Assembly (NCBI GenBank): GCA_030428905.1
Contig: JAUIED010000005.1
Location: forward strand, 1-64,000
Direction: 5' to 3'
Origin: Gammaproteobacteria bacterium
GTDB lineage: Bacteria > Pseudomonadota > Gammaproteobacteria > Pseudomonadales > Azotimanducaceae
DNA: 64,000 bases
In this document: positions 22,459-30,772 of the stretch, one piece after another
How the letters are laid out: every line of letters starts with the position of its first letter
How positions within the stretch are numbered: the first letter of the stretch is position 1
Translations under genes and position numbers: made by a program
Notes under the pieces: generated by a model
The model's database searches: none
Told to the model about the DNA's origin: nothing
What the model saw: the letters and a program-made list of their open reading frames with translations, nothing else

Positions 22459-24413
22459 ATCGACCGCCCGAGCAACGCACCGTCGTGGATGGCGCTGCGG
22501 ATATCATCTCGCCCTTTGACGTTGCCGATCTGATGCACCTGGATGCCGCGCTCTGTCAGTTCCTGCGCCAGCCCCCGGTTCGGCTCGTGGTATCCGCACA
22601 GGATGACCGTGTGTGCGGCCAGTGTGCGCAGCCGATCCGTGAAGGACACGCCGATGTCTACGGTGTCCTCGTGGATCGCACGCAGGTAGTGCCCGCCGAT
22701 GAAGTCGAAGTCACCCTGCATCAACCGCTCGCGGGCGGCACCCGCGGTCACCGGCGGGTAGGGCATGCCGGCGCCGGGCGCATGTTCCCGGGATACCAGC
22801 GTTACGTGCACGCCTTTGTCGAGCAGGGTTTCTGCTGCGGCGATGGCCTCGTAGGAAGCGGTGTCGTCGTATACCAGGGCCGGGCCCTGCACATGCACCG
22901 TGTCGCCGTAACCGAGCAGGTCCCACACGTTGCGCACGTGGGGCAGATCGTATCCCGGCACCGGCGCGCCGGGTGTGGCCAGTTGAAAGCCGTCGCTGCG
23001 CGGCGTGGTGCCGGTGGCGAGCACCACCTCGTCGGCTTGCGCGTCGATGATAGCGTCGGCATCCACCAGCGAGTTCAGGCGCACGTCGACCTGCAGGTAT
23101 TCGAGCTCGTCGGCGAGCCAGGAGGTGATGGCGCCGATGTCGGCGCGATGCGGGGCTGCGGCGGCCATGTTCACCTGGCCGCCGAGCTTCTGCATGGCCT
23201 CATGCAGCACGACATGGTGGCCGCGCAGGGCTGCTGTGCGCGCGAACTCGAGGCCCGCAGGACCGCCGCCCACCACCAGGATCTTCTTCGGCTTGTCTGT
23301 GCGGTCTTCGGGCTCTTGACTCACCTTGCGCTCGAGCGCTGCGGCCACGTTCACCACGCAGCTCAGACCCTGGCCGCTCATCAGGCGCCCCACGCAGCCC
23401 ATGTTGGAGCCGATGCAGGGGCGGATGCGCGCCTCGTCGCCGCGCCGCGCCTTGTTGACGAGTTCCGGGTCAGCAATGAGCGCCCGCACCATGGATACCA
23501 TGTCGCCCTCGCCTGAGGTGACGATGTGGTTGGCGTGGTCGAGGGTCATGATACGGCCCACCACCATGGTGGGCTTGGTGACCACCGGTGTAATCACCTG
23601 GTTGGCCTGCATCTCCACACCCAGCGGGTCTTCCGCGGGCGCGATGAGTTTGTGAAACCGCCAGTAAGCGCCCATATGCAGCGACACGTAGTCCACATGC
23701 GGGTCCACCGCGCGGGCGATCTCCCGGTTCTGCTCGGCGGTGAGGCCGCCTGGTACATAGTCTTCGTTGGGCAGGCGCACGCCCACGGCGAAGCCGTCGT
23801 AGCCGACCGCATCGCGCACCGCCTGCAGCACTTCCATCAGCAGACGCAGCCGATTCTCCGCCGAGCCGCCGTAAGCGTCTGTACGCTTGTTGAGCGCCGG
23901 CGATAGAAATTCGTGCAGCAGGTAGCCGCTGGAAGCGTGGATATCGACGCCGTCCAGGCCGCTGTCGCGCACCCGCACGGCGGCGTCGGCGAATGCCTGC
24001 ACCAGATCGTCGATCTGTGTCTTGCTCATCGCCACCGGCACGACACCCGCCATGGGGTTGGGGATCTCGCTGGCGGACCAATGCTCCGGCGCATTCATCG
24101 CCGCGCCGTAGCCGGCGCCGGGGTGATAGAGCTGGTGGAAGAGCTTCATGCCGTGCGCGTGCACGCGCTTGCTGATCTCTTCGAGAAACGGCTTGCAGTC
24201 GTCGGAGTAGAGAGGGATACCGCCGGGAGCGCTTGGGTGCACGCTGGTGGCGGAGATAGTGGACATGCCCACGCCGCCCTTGGCCCGCGCCACGTGGTAG
24301 GCAATGAGATCCTCGCCTGCCAGATGGGTGCCGTGCGCGGATCGCACGATGCGGTTCGGGATGGTCACGCCGCCTACGACAATGGGCTCGAACAGCGCGT
24401 CGTACTGGCCCAT
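22455..24413 (-). CDS. Old-yellow-enzyme/FAD fusion reductase (2,4-dienoyl-CoA-reductase-like), Cys-ligand variant
   Basis: This 652-residue protein has an N-terminal FMN TIM barrel (VVGGVTIPNRIVRSAHGTHLA; HQLYHPG; DGVDIHASSGYLL), an iron-sulfur linker, and a C-terminal FAD/NAD(P) domain beginning VVGGGPAGLEFARTAALRG. This is the layout of DadH/FadH, BaiCD and trimethylamine dehydrogenase. The cluster motif reads CIGSNMGC...(11)...C: the second of the four usual cysteines is Ser. The ATG at 24413 with AAGGGGGG upstream gives the family N-terminus. It is divergent from an SDR gene 69 bases away. It probably reduces an enone or dienoyl group of a cyclic substrate. Whether a 4Fe-4S cluster forms is uncertain. 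Confidence 0.87.
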   Translation of the reverse strand: MGQYDALFEPIVVGGVTIPNRIVRSAHGTHLAGEDLIAYHVARAKGGVGMSTISATSVHPSAPGGIPLYSDDCKPFLEEISKRVHAHGMKLFHQLYHPGAGYGAAMNAPEHWSASEIPNPMAGVVPVAMSKTQIDDLVQAFADAAVRVRDSGLDGVDIHASSGYLLHEFLSPALNKRTDAYGGSAENRLRLLMEVLQAVRDAVGYDGFAVGVRLPNEDYVPGGLTAEQNREIARAVDPHVDYVSLHMGAYWRFHKLIAPAEDPLGVEMQANQVITPVVTKPTMVVGRIMTLDHANHIVTSGEGDMVSMVRALIADPELVNKARRGDEARIRPCIGSNMGCVGRLMSGQGLSCVVNVAAALERKVSQEPEDRTDKPKKILVVGGGPAGLEFARTAALRGHHVVLHEAMQKLGGQVNMAAAAPHRADIGAITSWLADELEYLQVDVRLNSLVDADAIIDAQADEVVLATGTTPRSDGFQLATPGAPVPGYDLPHVRNVWDLLGYGDTVHVQGPALVYDDTASYEAIAAAETLLDKGVHVTLVSREHAPGAGMPYPPVTAGAARERLMQGDFDFIGGHYLRAIHEDTVDIGVSFTDRLRTLAAHTVILCGYHEPNRGLAQELTERGIQVHQIGNVKGRDDIRSAIHDGALLGRSI

Positions 24414-24482
24414 GCTTCCCCCCTTGAGTTCTGGCCTTTTGAAGCATGTTACATTAATTTCAATCCGGTCCAGGGGGGAGAC

Positions 24483-25364
24483 ATGGCGGATCAGGTGCAA
24501 AGCGATACCGCGCAGCGGGTGGTGCTGATCACGGGCTCGAGTCGCGGCCTTGGCCGCGCCTTTGCAGAGGCGATTGCCGCGGACGGCGCGCATGTGGTGG
24601 TGAACAGCACCGGTACCACGGACCTCGGCGAGCAGGTAGCGCAGGGCATCCGCGATGGCGGCGGCGCTGCCACGCATATCGCCGGCCCGGTGGAAGCTTC
24701 AGCGGAACTTGTGCAGGCCGTGGTAGAGCGCTTGGGGCGCATCGACGGCATCGTGCACAACGCCGGTTTCATCCGCGACAAGACCCTGAAGAAGATGGAT
24801 GACGCGCAGTGGCAGAGCGTGCTCGACGTGCACCTGGCCAGCGCCTTCCGTCTCGCACGGGCGGCGTGGTCCCACTTCGAGGCGGCGGGCGGCGGCCGGT
24901 TGGTATTCATCTCCTCCGCGTCTGGCTTATACGGCAACTTCGGGCAGGGCAACTACGCCGCCGCCAAGGCAGGCATGCACGGCCTTGCACGCAGCATCGC
25001 CCTGGAGGGCGGCAAGGCGAACATCGCCGCCAACTGCGTGGCACCCTATGGCGCCACGGAGATGAACAGCGGTCACCTGCCGGACGAATTCAAGCGCGTC
25101 ATCTCTCCGGCCTTCATCGCGCCGCTCATCGGCTACCTCGTGCGTGCGGAGTGTGAGGAGAACGGCAGTCTCTTCGAGGCATCCGCCGGCGCCTTCAAGA
25201 AAGTGCGCTGGGAGCGCAGCCGCGGCGTACGCCTGAGGCCCGAGGATATGAGCGTGGATGCGCTGGCCGCGCGCTGGGCGGCGATGAACGATTTCACGAA
25301 TTCAGAACATCCGAGCGACATGCGGGCGTCGTTGAGCGCCATGTATGCGCCCGAAAGCGAATAA
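24483..25364 (+). CDS. SDR-family dehydrogenase, multifunctional-enzyme-2-like
   Basis: This 293-residue protein has TGSSRGLG, HNAGFIRDKTLKKM, Ser in ISSASGLYG, and YAAAK (YxxxK). The sequence RDKTLKKMDDAQWQSVLDVHL and the extended C-terminal region (SGAFKKVRWERSRGV-like) match the hydroxyacyl-CoA dehydrogenase domain of peroxisomal multifunctional enzyme type 2/17-beta-HSD4. It is thus likely a (3R)-hydroxyacyl-CoA or hydroxysteroid-like dehydrogenase. The start at 24483 follows AGGGGGGAG. It is 37 bases upstream of a Rieske oxygenase gene and probably co-transcribed. The 69-base gap to the divergent OYE gene contains an AT-rich stretch (24446-24466) suitable for promoters. Confidence 0.88.
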   Translation: MADQVQSDTAQRVVLITGSSRGLGRAFAEAIAADGAHVVVNSTGTTDLGEQVAQGIRDGGGAATHIAGPVEASAELVQAVVERLGRIDGIVHNAGFIRDKTLKKMDDAQWQSVLDVHLASAFRLARAAWSHFEAAGGGRLVFISSASGLYGNFGQGNYAAAKAGMHGLARSIALEGGKANIAANCVAPYGATEMNSGHLPDEFKRVISPAFIAPLIGYLVRAECEENGSLFEASAGAFKKVRWERSRGVRLRPEDMSVDALAARWAAMNDFTNSEHPSDMRASLSAMYAPESE

Positions 25365-25401
25365 ACCACCTGGGTCCATAGACAACGAGGGAGACGAGAC
25401 C

Positions 25402-26982
25402 ATGGCAGAAGCGATCGATCACAGCGTGCGCACCATGGACGATGCGTTCAGCGCCATGCTGGATGCAGACACCAACGCCGCGCACATCAACCCCACCCTG
25501 CGGCGCAACAGCCCGCTACCGCCCGGCCCATCGCTGGTGCCGGTGGCGCGCTACACGGATCGCGCCTACCACGAGCTGGAGAAAGAAAAGCTGTGGAAGA
25601 AGAGCTGGCAGGTAGCCGCGCACGAGGATGACTTCGCGGCGGTGGGCGACGTGGTGCCCTACGACATCACCGACATGTCGTTCATCATCGTGCGCAGCGG
25701 CGAAGACGAGTACAAGGCGTTTTACAACGCCTGCCTGCACCGCGGCCGCAAGCTGCGGGAGGAACGGGCGCGCTCCCTGGACGAGCTGCGCTGCGCCTTC
25801 CACGGCTGGGCCTGGAACCTGGACGGTTCGCTCAAGCAGATTCCCTGCGCTTACGACTTTGCCGGCCTCAAGCGCGATGAGGAGTCGCTGCCGGAGGTGC
25901 GTCTGGCGCGCTGGGGCCGCTTCATCTTCATCAACCCGGACCCGGACTGCGCACCGCTGGAAGAGCACCTGGGGGATCTCGGCGACAACTTCGCCATGCT
26001 GCCGTATGACCGCCGCTACAAGATGGCGCACGTGGCGAAAGTCATTCGCGCCAACTGGAAGACGGTGCAGGAAGCGTTCATGGAGTCCTACCACGTGCTC
26101 ATGACGCACCCGCAGATTCTCACCGGCGGCGCCCATGATCTGTGCACCAAGTACGACGCCTTCGGCAGCTACTCCCGCGCCATCCGCTGTGGCGCGCTGG
26201 AGAGCGAAGGCATGCCGAGCTGGGAGCCTGTGCCCGGCGAGAACGGCACCACCTGCCTGCGTCACCCGCTGAACGGGTGGGTGTACGAACGCATCGCCGA
26301 CAACGTGGTGCAGGTGACCACACCGAAGGGTAAGACCGGCAAATTCACGGCCAACGGCGACTGGCTCGAAGGCGAGCTGAAGGACGTCAATCCGCACATG
26401 TGCGACTGGGCCGGTGGCGGCCAGCTGCCGGCGGACGGCCCGAAGCCGCGCGGCCGCGACCATGCCATCCCGCAGGAAGTGCGCGACAAGCTGGGGCAGA
26501 ACGCGCATCCGCGTACTTTGCGGGCGGAAATGCAACGCATCCTGCTGCGCGATGTGATCCCGAGCATCGCCGACGACATCCCGGATGTGGAGCTGCACTC
26601 CTCAATCTTCTTCACCGTGTTCCCCAACTGGCACCCGTGGGGCTCGTTCAACTCCATCAACTACCGCTTTCGGCCGAACGGCGACAACCACGAGGAAGCG
26701 ATCATGGAGTGCATGTTCCTCGCGCCCATTCCGGAAGATGGCGACTACACGCCGGTGCGCGAGATTCACTGGCTGGAACCGGACGAGGACTGGACCAACG
26801 CGCCGGAGCTCGGCATGTTGGCCAAGGTCTTCAACCAGGACCTGCGCAACCTGCCACACGTGTTCGCAGGGCAGAAAGCCACCGCTCGCACGCACCTGCG
26901 CATTGGCGACTACAACGAGCTGAAGCTACGGCACTTTCACGCGCACTACGAAAAAGCGCTGGAGCTGGCTGACGGTATGTAA
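25402..26982 (+). CDS. Rieske non-heme iron oxygenase, alpha (terminal oxygenase) subunit
   Basis: This 526-residue protein has a Rieske [2Fe-2S] domain with CLHRG (Cys111, His113) and CAFHGW (Cys131, His134), then a catalytic domain with the mononuclear iron motif ESYHVLMTH (two His ligands). It is longer than typical 450-residue ring-hydroxylating subunits because of an extended N-terminus and an insertion after the iron-binding helix. It hydroxylates or demethylates a cyclic substrate using electrons from a ferredoxin/reductase. No small beta subunit, ferredoxin or reductase gene lies near it. The ATG at 25402 follows GAGGGAGACGAG. It is probably co-transcribed with the SDR 37 bases upstream. 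Confidence 0.9.
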   Translation: MAEAIDHSVRTMDDAFSAMLDADTNAAHINPTLRRNSPLPPGPSLVPVARYTDRAYHELEKEKLWKKSWQVAAHEDDFAAVGDVVPYDITDMSFIIVRSGEDEYKAFYNACLHRGRKLREERARSLDELRCAFHGWAWNLDGSLKQIPCAYDFAGLKRDEESLPEVRLARWGRFIFINPDPDCAPLEEHLGDLGDNFAMLPYDRRYKMAHVAKVIRANWKTVQEAFMESYHVLMTHPQILTGGAHDLCTKYDAFGSYSRAIRCGALESEGMPSWEPVPGENGTTCLRHPLNGWVYERIADNVVQVTTPKGKTGKFTANGDWLEGELKDVNPHMCDWAGGGQLPADGPKPRGRDHAIPQEVRDKLGQNAHPRTLRAEMQRILLRDVIPSIADDIPDVELHSSIFFTVFPNWHPWGSFNSINYRFRPNGDNHEEAIMECMFLAPIPEDGDYTPVREIHWLEPDEDWTNAPELGMLAKVFNQDLRNLPHVFAGQKATARTHLRIGDYNELKLRHFHAHYEKALELADGM

Positions 26983-27018
26983 TGCCGATGTAAGTCGCTC
27001 GTCAGCGGCTTGTTCAAC

Positions 27019-27070
27019 CACGCGCGCGCTCTCAAGCACCCGAGGGCGCGTGTGCGGCGCGTCACACTTT
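27019..27070 (+). terminator. Candidate transcription terminator after the Rieske gene
   Basis: An imperfect inverted repeat (arms 27019-27031 and 27042-27054, 11 of 13 positions pairing, 10-base loop) begins 36 bases after the Rieske stop. A short TTTT run follows only about 12 bases beyond the stem, so this is not a textbook intrinsic terminator. The rest of the 26983-27138 gap holds no clear gene. Confidence 0.32.
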
Positions 27071-27138
27071 TCCGGCACCCGCCTTTTCTGTCGACACGCA
27101 TGTCAGTACCGTGCGCATCGTTGTCAAGGAGATCGGCC

Positions 27139-27468
27139 ATGTCGGTGCAGCTGCGCTGGAACGAACCCTACGGGGTGATCGCCACCCTGTCCGGGAGCTA
27201 CACGATTGATGATGTGGCCGAGGCGCTGAGCGATGCCTTCCCCAAACAGGGCAGGGCGGGACCGTTGATCATCCTGGACCTGTGCGCCAGTCGTCAGGAC
27301 CACACCCCGAAAGAAATAGAGTGGTTGGCCGATCTACTTGCGGCGCGCACATCCACGCTCTGGGTACGCACCGCTGACGTGCTTCGCTACGGCCTCGCGC
27401 GGGAGCTCATGGGGTGCCTCAGCGGCAAAGATGTTACCGTGCGCATCGAGCATAACGACCCGGAATGA
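27139..27468 (+). CDS. Small STAS/SpoIIAA-like protein
   Basis: This 109-residue cytosolic protein opens with VQLRWNEPYGVIATLSGSYTIDDVAEAL and has GPLIILDLCASR as its central strand. That alternating strand-helix pattern resembles SpoIIAA-like/STAS proteins, which act as protein-protein switches. The match is by fold pattern only, and no phosphorylatable Ser is obvious. The ATG is set by AAGGAGA 6-12 bases upstream. It is followed after 6 bases by a ChrR-type cupin gene and then by an SDR and a small secreted protein, all apparently one operon. A regulatory partner role for the cupin is possible but speculative. Confidence 0.55.
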   Translation: MSVQLRWNEPYGVIATLSGSYTIDDVAEALSDAFPKQGRAGPLIILDLCASRQDHTPKEIEWLADLLAARTSTLWVRTADVLRYGLARELMGCLSGKDVTVRIEHNDPE

Positions 27469-27474
27469 CCCGCC

Positions 27475-28149
27475 ATGCAGCTGCGCTGCAACCTTGATGA
27501 GTACGTGTGCGTACCGGCGCAGGAGCAGGCGTATGTACCCTCGCCCATGGCGGGCGTGGAGCGCATCCTGCTTGACCGCGTCGGCGACGAGGTGGCAGTA
27601 GCCACCAGCATCGTCCGCTACGCCCCGGCCAGCCATTTTCCAGCACATGACCACGCCCTGGGCGAGGAATTCATCGTGCTCGACGGCGTGTTCTCGGATG
27701 AACACGGGGACTATGCGCCCTTCACCTACGTGCGCAACCCGCCAGGTACCCGGCACACGCCATTCAGCGAGCCCGGCTGCACCATCTTCGTGAAGTTGCG
27801 GCAGTTCGCTACGGATGATCTGGCGCCGCTGAGCGTTCCCCTCAATCAGCATCTGCCAGAGCAGGGCGTGCAGGTGGATGCCCTGCATGCGCATGGGGCC
27901 GAGCAGGTTTGTCTCATCCGCGCCGCCGCAGGCGAGCGCATCGCCCTGCCGGCGGCCTTCCAGGCGCGTGAAGGGTTCGTGCTGAAGGGTGCGGTGGACT
28001 GGCAGACCGATACCACGCGCACGCTGCGGGCGCGCAGTTGGCTGCGGGTGCCGCCCGGCTGCCCGTTCCGCCTGCAGGCCCGGGAACCAAGCATCATCCT
28101 TGCCAAGACGCGGCCGCGCAGCAGCCTGCCGCAGGGCACGCCTGCTTGA
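27475..28149 (+). CDS. ChrR-type cupin protein (anti-sigma-like cupin fold)
   Basis: This 224-residue protein contains two cupin-like halves. The first has YAPASHFPAHDHALGEEFIVLDGVFSDEHGDY and PPGTRHTPFSEPGC, the hallmark of the ChrR cupin domain family (metal ligands His, His, Glu and His). The second half (from about residue 140) repeats the barrel in degenerate form. In Rhodobacter ChrR this cupin is fused to a zinc anti-sigma domain; that domain is absent here, so the protein is more likely a metal-binding enzyme or sensor. The SDR gene begins inside its stop codon (TTGA overlap). Confidence 0.78.
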   Translation: MQLRCNLDEYVCVPAQEQAYVPSPMAGVERILLDRVGDEVAVATSIVRYAPASHFPAHDHALGEEFIVLDGVFSDEHGDYAPFTYVRNPPGTRHTPFSEPGCTIFVKLRQFATDDLAPLSVPLNQHLPEQGVQVDALHAHGAEQVCLIRAAAGERIALPAAFQAREGFVLKGAVDWQTDTTRTLRARSWLRVPPGCPFRLQAREPSIILAKTRPRSSLPQGTPA

Positions 28150-28919
28150 CGGACCTTCCTCGCACCGCCCTGGTTACCGGCGCATCCGCCGGCCTCGGCG
28201 CCGAGTTCGCCCGCCAGCTCGCCGCGCGCGGCTGCCACCTGATACTCGTCGCCCGCCGCGAGGCGCGGCTGAATGAGCTCGCCGAAGCGTTAAGCGCTCA
28301 GTACAACATCCGTGCCGCAACGTTCGCCTGCGATCTTGCCGACCCTGCAGCACCGCAAGCGCTCTTTGCACATACTGAAGCGGCAGGCCTGCAGGTGGAC
28401 TACCTCATCAACAATGCAGGCGCTGCAGGGCCCGACTTCCTGGAGGAGCGTGACTGGGCAGCCCAGCGGCGCTTCTACGAGCTGATGATGACCTCCTGTG
28501 TGGCCCTCTGCCATGCCTATGCGCCCGCCATGCGCCAGCGGCGCTTCGGCCGCATTCTCAACGTCGCCTCTGTCGCCGGCCGCATCGCCCGCGGCGGCGA
28601 CGTCAACTACGGCCCGGCCAAGGCCTACCTGGTGGCCTTCTCGGAAGCGCTGCACGCCACCGTGCAGGCCGACAACGTCCACGTATCGGCCCTCTGCCCG
28701 GGGTTCACCCACACCGAATTCCACGAAGCGGCGGACATGATGGAGATGAAGCGCGCCACGCCGGGTTTCATCTGGTACGACGCCGGAACGGTGGTGCGGG
28801 AAGGGCTGCGGGCGTTGGAGAAGGGCAAGCCCGTGTTCGTGTCCGGCCGCCTGTACCGGTGGCTTGACCCGCTGTTACAGTCCGTGTGGACAAGACGATT
28901 TTTCAGGTTGAACAGATGA
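28146..28919 (+). CDS. SDR-family oxidoreductase (DltE/YqjQ-like)
   Basis: This 257-residue protein has TGASAGLG, ARREARLNELA (Arg after strand 2, NADP preference), NNAG, VASVAGR and YGPAK (YxxxK). It belongs to the DltE/short-chain ketoreductase branch with the GRILNVASVAG and SALCPGFTHTEFH motifs. The TTG start at 28146, overlapping the cupin stop, gives the expected short N-terminus (LTDLPRTALVTGAS); a longer in-frame reading would run through the cupin gene. Its stop overlaps the ATG of the following small secreted protein. Four genes here are linked by overlaps or gaps of 6 bases or less, so co-expression is likely. Confidence 0.87.
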   Translation: MTDLPRTALVTGASAGLGAEFARQLAARGCHLILVARREARLNELAEALSAQYNIRAATFACDLADPAAPQALFAHTEAAGLQVDYLINNAGAAGPDFLEERDWAAQRRFYELMMTSCVALCHAYAPAMRQRRFGRILNVASVAGRIARGGDVNYGPAKAYLVAFSEALHATVQADNVHVSALCPGFTHTEFHEAADMMEMKRATPGFIWYDAGTVVREGLRALEKGKPVFVSGRLYRWLDPLLQSVWTRRFFRLNR

Positions 28920-29215
28920 ACGGTTTTCGACGTATTGCCTGCCTCATGGCAGTAGTGCTGATCCCTGCAGGTGCGCTGGCGGAGGACTGCCAGGCGCGCT
29001 CCCATGCCGCGGCAGATGCCCTGGCGCAGCAGAACCTGGTGCAGTCAGCGGACCTGGACGCGGCGCGCAGCGTCATTGAGCAGGCGCTGTGCGCAGCACC
29101 CGAAGAGACGGGGCAGGCCGAGGAGGCGGAGGAGGGCGAACGGGCGTTCGGCCTCGACATCAAGCCGGCAGAGCGCAACTCCAAGGGCCACCAGCGCCTG
29201 AAGCGCAAGCAGTGA
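28916..29215 (+). CDS. Small exported protein, unknown function
   Basis: This 99-residue protein has a signal peptide (residues 1-22, cleavage near ALAED). The mature chain of about 75 residues is charged: an Ala-rich helical start (AAADALAQQ), two cysteines (Cys25 near the mature N-terminus and a second in EQALCAAPEE) that could form one disulfide, an acidic stretch (EEAEEGE) and a basic C-terminus (KGHQRLKRKQ). No domain is recognised. The ATG overlaps the SDR stop by 4 bases. It is the last gene before the tRNA pair; a short GC hairpin region follows. Confidence 0.6.
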   Translation: MNGFRRIACLMAVVLIPAGALAEDCQARSHAAADALAQQNLVQSADLDAARSVIEQALCAAPEETGQAEEAEEGERAFGLDIKPAERNSKGHQRLKRKQ

Positions 29216-29256
29216 AAGCGACACACCCCTGGGCCGGGGGATTTGCCACGATTGCG

Positions 29257-29284
29257 TTGACACGCTGCGGTCAACCGGTAACAT
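29257..29284 (+). promoter_or_regulatory. Sigma-70-type promoter for the tRNA-Val gene
   Basis: A perfect TTGACA (29257-29262) is followed after 16 bases by TAACAT (29279-29284, four of six consensus). A GC-rich discriminator follows, as in stringently controlled stable-RNA promoters. The expected start, around 29291, lies about 24 bases before the tRNA-Val 5' end. Confidence 0.65.
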
Positions 29285-29314
29285 ACGCGGCCTTCCGATC
29301 AGCATGATCGAAGC

Positions 29315-29390
29315 GGGTGCTTAGCTCAGTTGGGAGAGCGACGGCCTTACAAGCCGTAGGTCGCAGGTTCGACCCCTGCAGCACCCACCA
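29315..29390 (+). tRNA. tRNA-Val (anticodon TAC)
   Basis: The acceptor stem pairs GGGTGCT with AGCACCC, followed by A and an encoded CCA. The anticodon stem is ACGGC/GCCGT with loop CTTACAA, giving anticodon TAC (valine). The D-arm TAGCTCAGTTGGGAGAG and T-arm GGTTCGACC are canonical. The 100 bases up to the next tRNA contain several small hairpins (for example an 8-bp stem with arms 29386-29393 and 29405-29412), probably processing spacers. Only two tRNAs are in this run. Confidence 0.97.
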
Positions 29391-29490
29391 CTTCCGCTGC
29401 GCGAAAGTGGTGACCACGCGACAGCACATATGCGCGGCAAATGTGCGAAATCGCCTCGCCGTCTGGAGGTAGTCTCCGGAGGCACCGCAC

Positions 29491-29567
29491 GGAGCGGTAG
29501 TTCAGTTGGTTAGAATACCGGCCTGTCACGCCGGGGGTCGCGGGTTCGAGTCCCGTCCGCTCCGCCA
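29491..29567 (+). tRNA. tRNA-Asp (anticodon GTC)
   Basis: The acceptor stem pairs GGAGCGG with CCGCTCC, followed by G and an encoded CCA. The anticodon loop reads CTGTCAC, giving GTC (aspartate). The T-arm GGGTTCGAGTCC is canonical. It likely shares the upstream promoter with tRNA-Val. The converging DUF4143 ATPase gene ends only 5 bases beyond its 3' end. Confidence 0.97.
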
Positions 29568-29572
29568 TTTCC

Positions 29573-30763
29573 TCACGGCCACTGTCGCCAGGAACGAACT
29601 GTGAAGCCGCGCCGCATGTTGCTGGAATCGCCTCCGTAAACAAGCAGCCCGCCGTCGCCACCAGATAGCTTGCTCCAGTATTCAAGGCCTTTGAAGAAAT
29701 CGCTGGCGATGGTTGCGCCTGATTTGATCTCCACCGGGGTGATCCTGGAACCCGAAGTTACGATCAGATCGATTTCGTTACCTCGGTTGTCTCGCCAGAA
29801 CGATAGCGTGGGCTCGTGTCCTGCGTGGAACGTGTTCTTAAGCAATTCACCGATGATCAGATTTTCGAAAACCGCTCCGCGCATGGCATGGGACTGCAGT
29901 TGTTCTGGGTCTTCGATTCGGAGCAGATAGCAAAGCAGTCCCGTATCTACGAAGTAGAGTTTCGGACTCTTGATCAGTCGCTTTCGGAAGTTCTGGTGGT
30001 GTGGCTGAAGGCGAAAAACGACAAAACTTGCCTCCAACATCGAAAGCCAACGGCGAGCGGTTTCGTGGCTAACTCCGGCATCGCTACCCAGGGCTGAAAG
30101 GTTCAGGAGTTGTCCTGCTCGTCCCGCACATAGTTGAACAAAAAGACGAAAAGCTTCGAGATCTCCTACTTGCGCCAAAGTGCGAACATCTCGCTGCAGG
30201 TAGGTTTGAAAGTACTGTGCCAGCCACTCGCCCGGGGGGAGCTTACGGTCATGAATTCTGGGGTAGAAGCCCCTGTGAGCGATCTCCGTCCATTGGCCAG
30301 CAATGGATTTAGTGCGGGTTAAGGTTGTGTTAATCGTGTCATCTGCGCGTACCTGCCGTCCATGCAGTTCACTCAAAGTGAGCGGTAGGAGGTGTGCGAT
30401 GAAGGCCCTCCCCGCAAGGCTCTGTGAGACCTGGCGCAGGAGCAGGAAGTTCTGGGAACCCGACAGGATGAACTGGCCCCCCTCAGATTTGAGATCTACC
30501 CGACTTTGTATGTAGGAGAACAGATCCGGAGTATGTTGCACTTCGTCCAGGATCACAGGCCCCGAAAACTGATCGAGAAACCCTCGCGGATCTTCGAGGG
30601 CAAATTGGCGTTCGTCCGGGTCTTCGAGGGAGGCGTACTGATGTTTGTCGAATAGCGATTTAATCAGAGTCGTCTTGCCGGATTGCCTTGGTCCGGTGAC
30701 GGTCACCACAGGATAGCGTGTGGCTATCTGTCGAAGAACGGATCCCAAGTGCCTTCTGATCAT
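29573..30763 (-). CDS. AAA ATPase with DUF4143 domain
   Basis: This 396-residue protein has the layout of the widespread AAA_14/DUF4143 family. Walker A is GPRQSGKTT (residues 24-32), Walker B is VILDEVQ, LSGSQNFLL is the sensor-1 region, and a winged-helix section (VSHETARRWLSML) is followed by a C-terminal nuclease-like fold (RGAVFENLIIGEL; GNEIDLIV; VEIKSG) with the D...ExK pattern of PD-(D/E)xK proteins. Function in the cell is not established. The ATG at 30763 matches the family start (MIRRHL); it has no ribosome site and a promoter-like pair ends 7 bases before it, suggesting a leaderless mRNA. The gene is less GC-rich than its neighbours and abuts a tRNA, consistent with acquisition. 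Confidence 0.88.
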   Translation of the reverse strand: MIRRHLGSVLRQIATRYPVVTVTGPRQSGKTTLIKSLFDKHQYASLEDPDERQFALEDPRGFLDQFSGPVILDEVQHTPDLFSYIQSRVDLKSEGGQFILSGSQNFLLLRQVSQSLAGRAFIAHLLPLTLSELHGRQVRADDTINTTLTRTKSIAGQWTEIAHRGFYPRIHDRKLPPGEWLAQYFQTYLQRDVRTLAQVGDLEAFRLFVQLCAGRAGQLLNLSALGSDAGVSHETARRWLSMLEASFVVFRLQPHHQNFRKRLIKSPKLYFVDTGLLCYLLRIEDPEQLQSHAMRGAVFENLIIGELLKNTFHAGHEPTLSFWRDNRGNEIDLIVTSGSRITPVEIKSGATIASDFFKGLEYWSKLSGGDGGLLVYGGDSSNMRRGFTVRSWRQWP

Positions 30764-30772
30764 GAGGCGAAT

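Noticed and set aside
29386-29412. 8-bp hairpin whose left arm includes the encoded CCA end of tRNA-Val, considered as a riboregulator
   Set aside because: More likely an ordinary tRNA processing spacer or attenuating hairpin; nothing further supports regulation.
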